Source: Pantoea sp. alder81 (GTDB lineage: Bacteria; Pseudomonadota; Gammaproteobacteria; Enterobacterales; Enterobacteriaceae). Taken from it: a stretch of 64,000 nt of DNA. Where the stretch lies: assembly GCF_020179835.1 (NCBI RefSeq), contig NZ_JAIUDA010000005.1, forward strand, positions 186,001-250,000. The letters run 5' to 3'. The position numbers were made by a program, and so were the translations under genes. This document shows, one piece after another, positions 62,951-64,000 of the stretch (positions within the stretch are counted from its first letter, which is position 1; the number at the start of each line of letters is the position of its first letter). The notes under the pieces are model-generated. The model was given only the letters and a program-made list of their open reading frames with translations, had not been told where the DNA came from and ran no database searches.

Positions 62951-63097
62951 TCGAATACCACTCCGAACACTCTATTAATGATTGGATCTGATTATCCTGC
63001 TGGAGTTAAAAGTCAGCGTTTTAGGTTATTGAACATCTGTACTCTTTTATAAATGCCGATGGTACTATTTCCGCGTTGAACCCAGCGGAATGGCGGC

Positions 63098-63682
63098 ATG
63101 TTACGTTTTGAACCTCGTCTTCACCCTCGTGAAGTTTTATTTCTGCTTTTGGCTCAGCTTAAAGCAGCACTGACCTGCATCATTGCACTGGCATTATTAA
63201 TCCTGCCGCTTTCTCTTTCCGCATCGGCGGCGCAAAACCCCGCATCGAAAGATGACAAAGCCAATCGTATTGTTAGCGGCATCATTAGTTTCACCCGTTG
63301 GCCGGCGTTGCACGAAGCCCCACAACTATGCGTGTTTAATTCAGCGCGCCACGTCAATTTTCCTGCCAGCACCACCGCGACAGCGCTGCCCTTTAGTGTG
63401 GTCTATCTCGAGAGTGAAACTGAGTTAGCCAGCAATCGTTGTGATGCCCTCTATTTTGGTGATCAGTCACCCCAGCAGCAGACCGAACTGCTTAGTCTGG
63501 AGAAAGGCCACGCCGTTCTCTCTCTGGCTGAAAATAATACCGATTGCGCCATCGGAGCCGCTTTCTGTCTTATTTTTAATGCCGATCATCCGATGTTTGC
63601 CGTAAACCTCGATTCACTGGCTCGCAGTGGCGTTCGTGTGAGCCCGGATGTGTTATTGCTGTCGCGCAAAGGAAGCCAATAA
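63098..63682 (+). CDS. yfiR: YfiR family periplasmic repressor of diguanylate cyclase
   Basis: A 194-residue exported protein. The hydrophobic signal core lies near residues 22-44 (LPLSLSASA), with a long basic stretch before it. The mature domain has four Cys residues (78, 115, 150 and 157), the pattern that forms two disulfides in YfiR, and the family segments FTRWP near residue 65 and CLIFNADHPMFAVNL-type text near the C-terminus. YfiR binds the periplasmic domain of the diguanylate cyclase YfiN/DgcN and holds it inactive until envelope or redox stress. The next gene starts one base after the stop. Confidence 0.88.
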   Translation: MLRFEPRLHPREVLFLLLAQLKAALTCIIALALLILPLSLSASAAQNPASKDDKANRIVSGIISFTRWPALHEAPQLCVFNSARHVNFPASTTATALPFSVVYLESETELASNRCDALYFGDQSPQQQTELLSLEKGHAVLSLAENNTDCAIGAAFCLIFNADHPMFAVNLDSLARSGVRVSPDVLLLSRKGSQ

Positions 63683-63683
63683 G

Positions 63684-64000
63684 ATGAAATTTGAAAAAAT
63701 AAAAAATGAAAAATCATCTATCCGCATCAGGTTGCGCAAAATCAGCATCATCAATTCCGCTGTTATTTTGTTGCTGTGCTGGCTGCTGCTGACATCAACC
63801 TCGTTACTTTTCATCAAACGTTATGAGAAGCGCAATCTGGAGCTGATTGCTGCGACGCTGAGCAACAGCCTGACCGCCGCCACCGTATTTGAAGACAGCT
63901 ATGACGCCCACAAAAAAATTGCCATGTTGGGCAATGAAGGCATGTTTGCCTCGGCGAAGCTGGTGACTGACGATCAAACGGTGCTGGTTAACTGGCAAGA
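63684..64000 (+). CDS. dgcN: Diguanylate cyclase DgcN/YfiN, N-terminal part (cut by window end)
   Basis: The visible 105 residues start with a short basic cytoplasmic segment, a membrane helix near residues 23-44 (INSAVILLLCWLLLTSTSLLF), and the start of a periplasmic CHASE8-type domain with RNLELIAATLSNSLTAATVFED. This matches the N-terminus of E. coli DgcN. The HAMP and GGDEF domains that make c-di-GMP lie beyond base 64000. It starts one base after the yfiR stop, so the two are translated together, and YfiR would control it. Confidence 0.85.
   Translation, partial: MKFEKIKNEKSSIRIRLRKISIINSAVILLLCWLLLTSTSLLFIKRYEKRNLELIAATLSNSLTAATVFEDSYDAHKKIAMLGNEGMFASAKLVTDDQTVLVNWQ

Overview
The window looks like a chromosomal stretch of an enterobacterium, most likely an Erwiniaceae member close to Pantoea or Erwinia. 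This is inferred from the strong protein resemblance to E. coli Kup, Mqo, PurU, GlyA, AscG/AscF/AscB and YfiR/DgcN, combined with an accessory gene set unlike E. coli K-12 and moderate base composition. No rRNA, tRNA, phage, insertion sequence or CRISPR array was seen. Nearly all genes are metabolic, transport or regulatory, and about ten transcription regulators are spread through the window.

Layout, left to right. (1) 1-9664, + strand: the end of a LysR regulator, then a tight run of an AbgB-like M20 amidohydrolase, a complete dipeptide-type ABC importer (binding protein, two permeases, two ATPases), a beta-lactamase-fold serine hydrolase and an MmgE/PrpD protein. It reads as one scavenging and catabolic operon. 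(2) 9904-10892: a small His/Arg-rich membrane protein followed by an ECF-type sigma factor. (3) 10972-15226: two metallo-beta-lactamase-fold proteins (one with a zinc ribbon and an incomplete metal motif), a gamma-glutamylcyclotransferase-like protein, an ABC transmembrane domain without an ATPase facing a TetR regulator across two matching palindromes, and a small unknown protein preceded by a strong hairpin. (4) 15567-20393: an orphan NlpA/MetQ lipoprotein with MetJ-like boxes, a thioester-reductase-like SDR, kup, and a DUF1471-like small protein.

(5) 20420-24370, - strand: a LeuC/LeuD paralogue pair, a haloacetate-dehalogenase-like hydrolase and a LysR regulator. (6) 24521-30016: DAO-type oxidase, RidA-like protein and ornithine-cyclodeaminase-like protein on the - strand, divergent from an AraC regulator and an APC permease; probably amine or amino-acid catabolism. 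(7) 30323-35351: mqo, an unknown protein coupled to a DJ-1/PfpI protein, a Bcr/CflA-type exporter and a dienelactone hydrolase. (8) 35546-39827, - strand: PRD regulator, PTS EIIA, fructose-type EIIBC and class II ketose-bisphosphate aldolase. (9) 40216-41262: nitronate-monooxygenase-like flavoprotein.

(10) 42030-52025, - strand: glyA-soxB-soxD-soxA-soxG-purU plus a GlxA-type regulator, with a second GlxA-type regulator upstream. Together they oxidise sarcosine to glycine and one-carbon folate, convert glycine to serine, and drain formyl-folate. (11) 52044-55147: AraC regulator divergent from azlCD, then an acyltransferase. (12) 55481-58614: TonB-dependent siderophore receptor and a periplasmic binding protein. 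(13) 58744-62902: ascG divergent from ascFB for aryl-beta-glucosides, with a clear LacI-type operator. (14) 63098-64000: yfiR and the start of dgcN, a c-di-GMP control module cut by the window end.

No sequence searches were run. Family calls come from motifs and remembered homologues, and substrate assignments for the catabolic clusters are inference.
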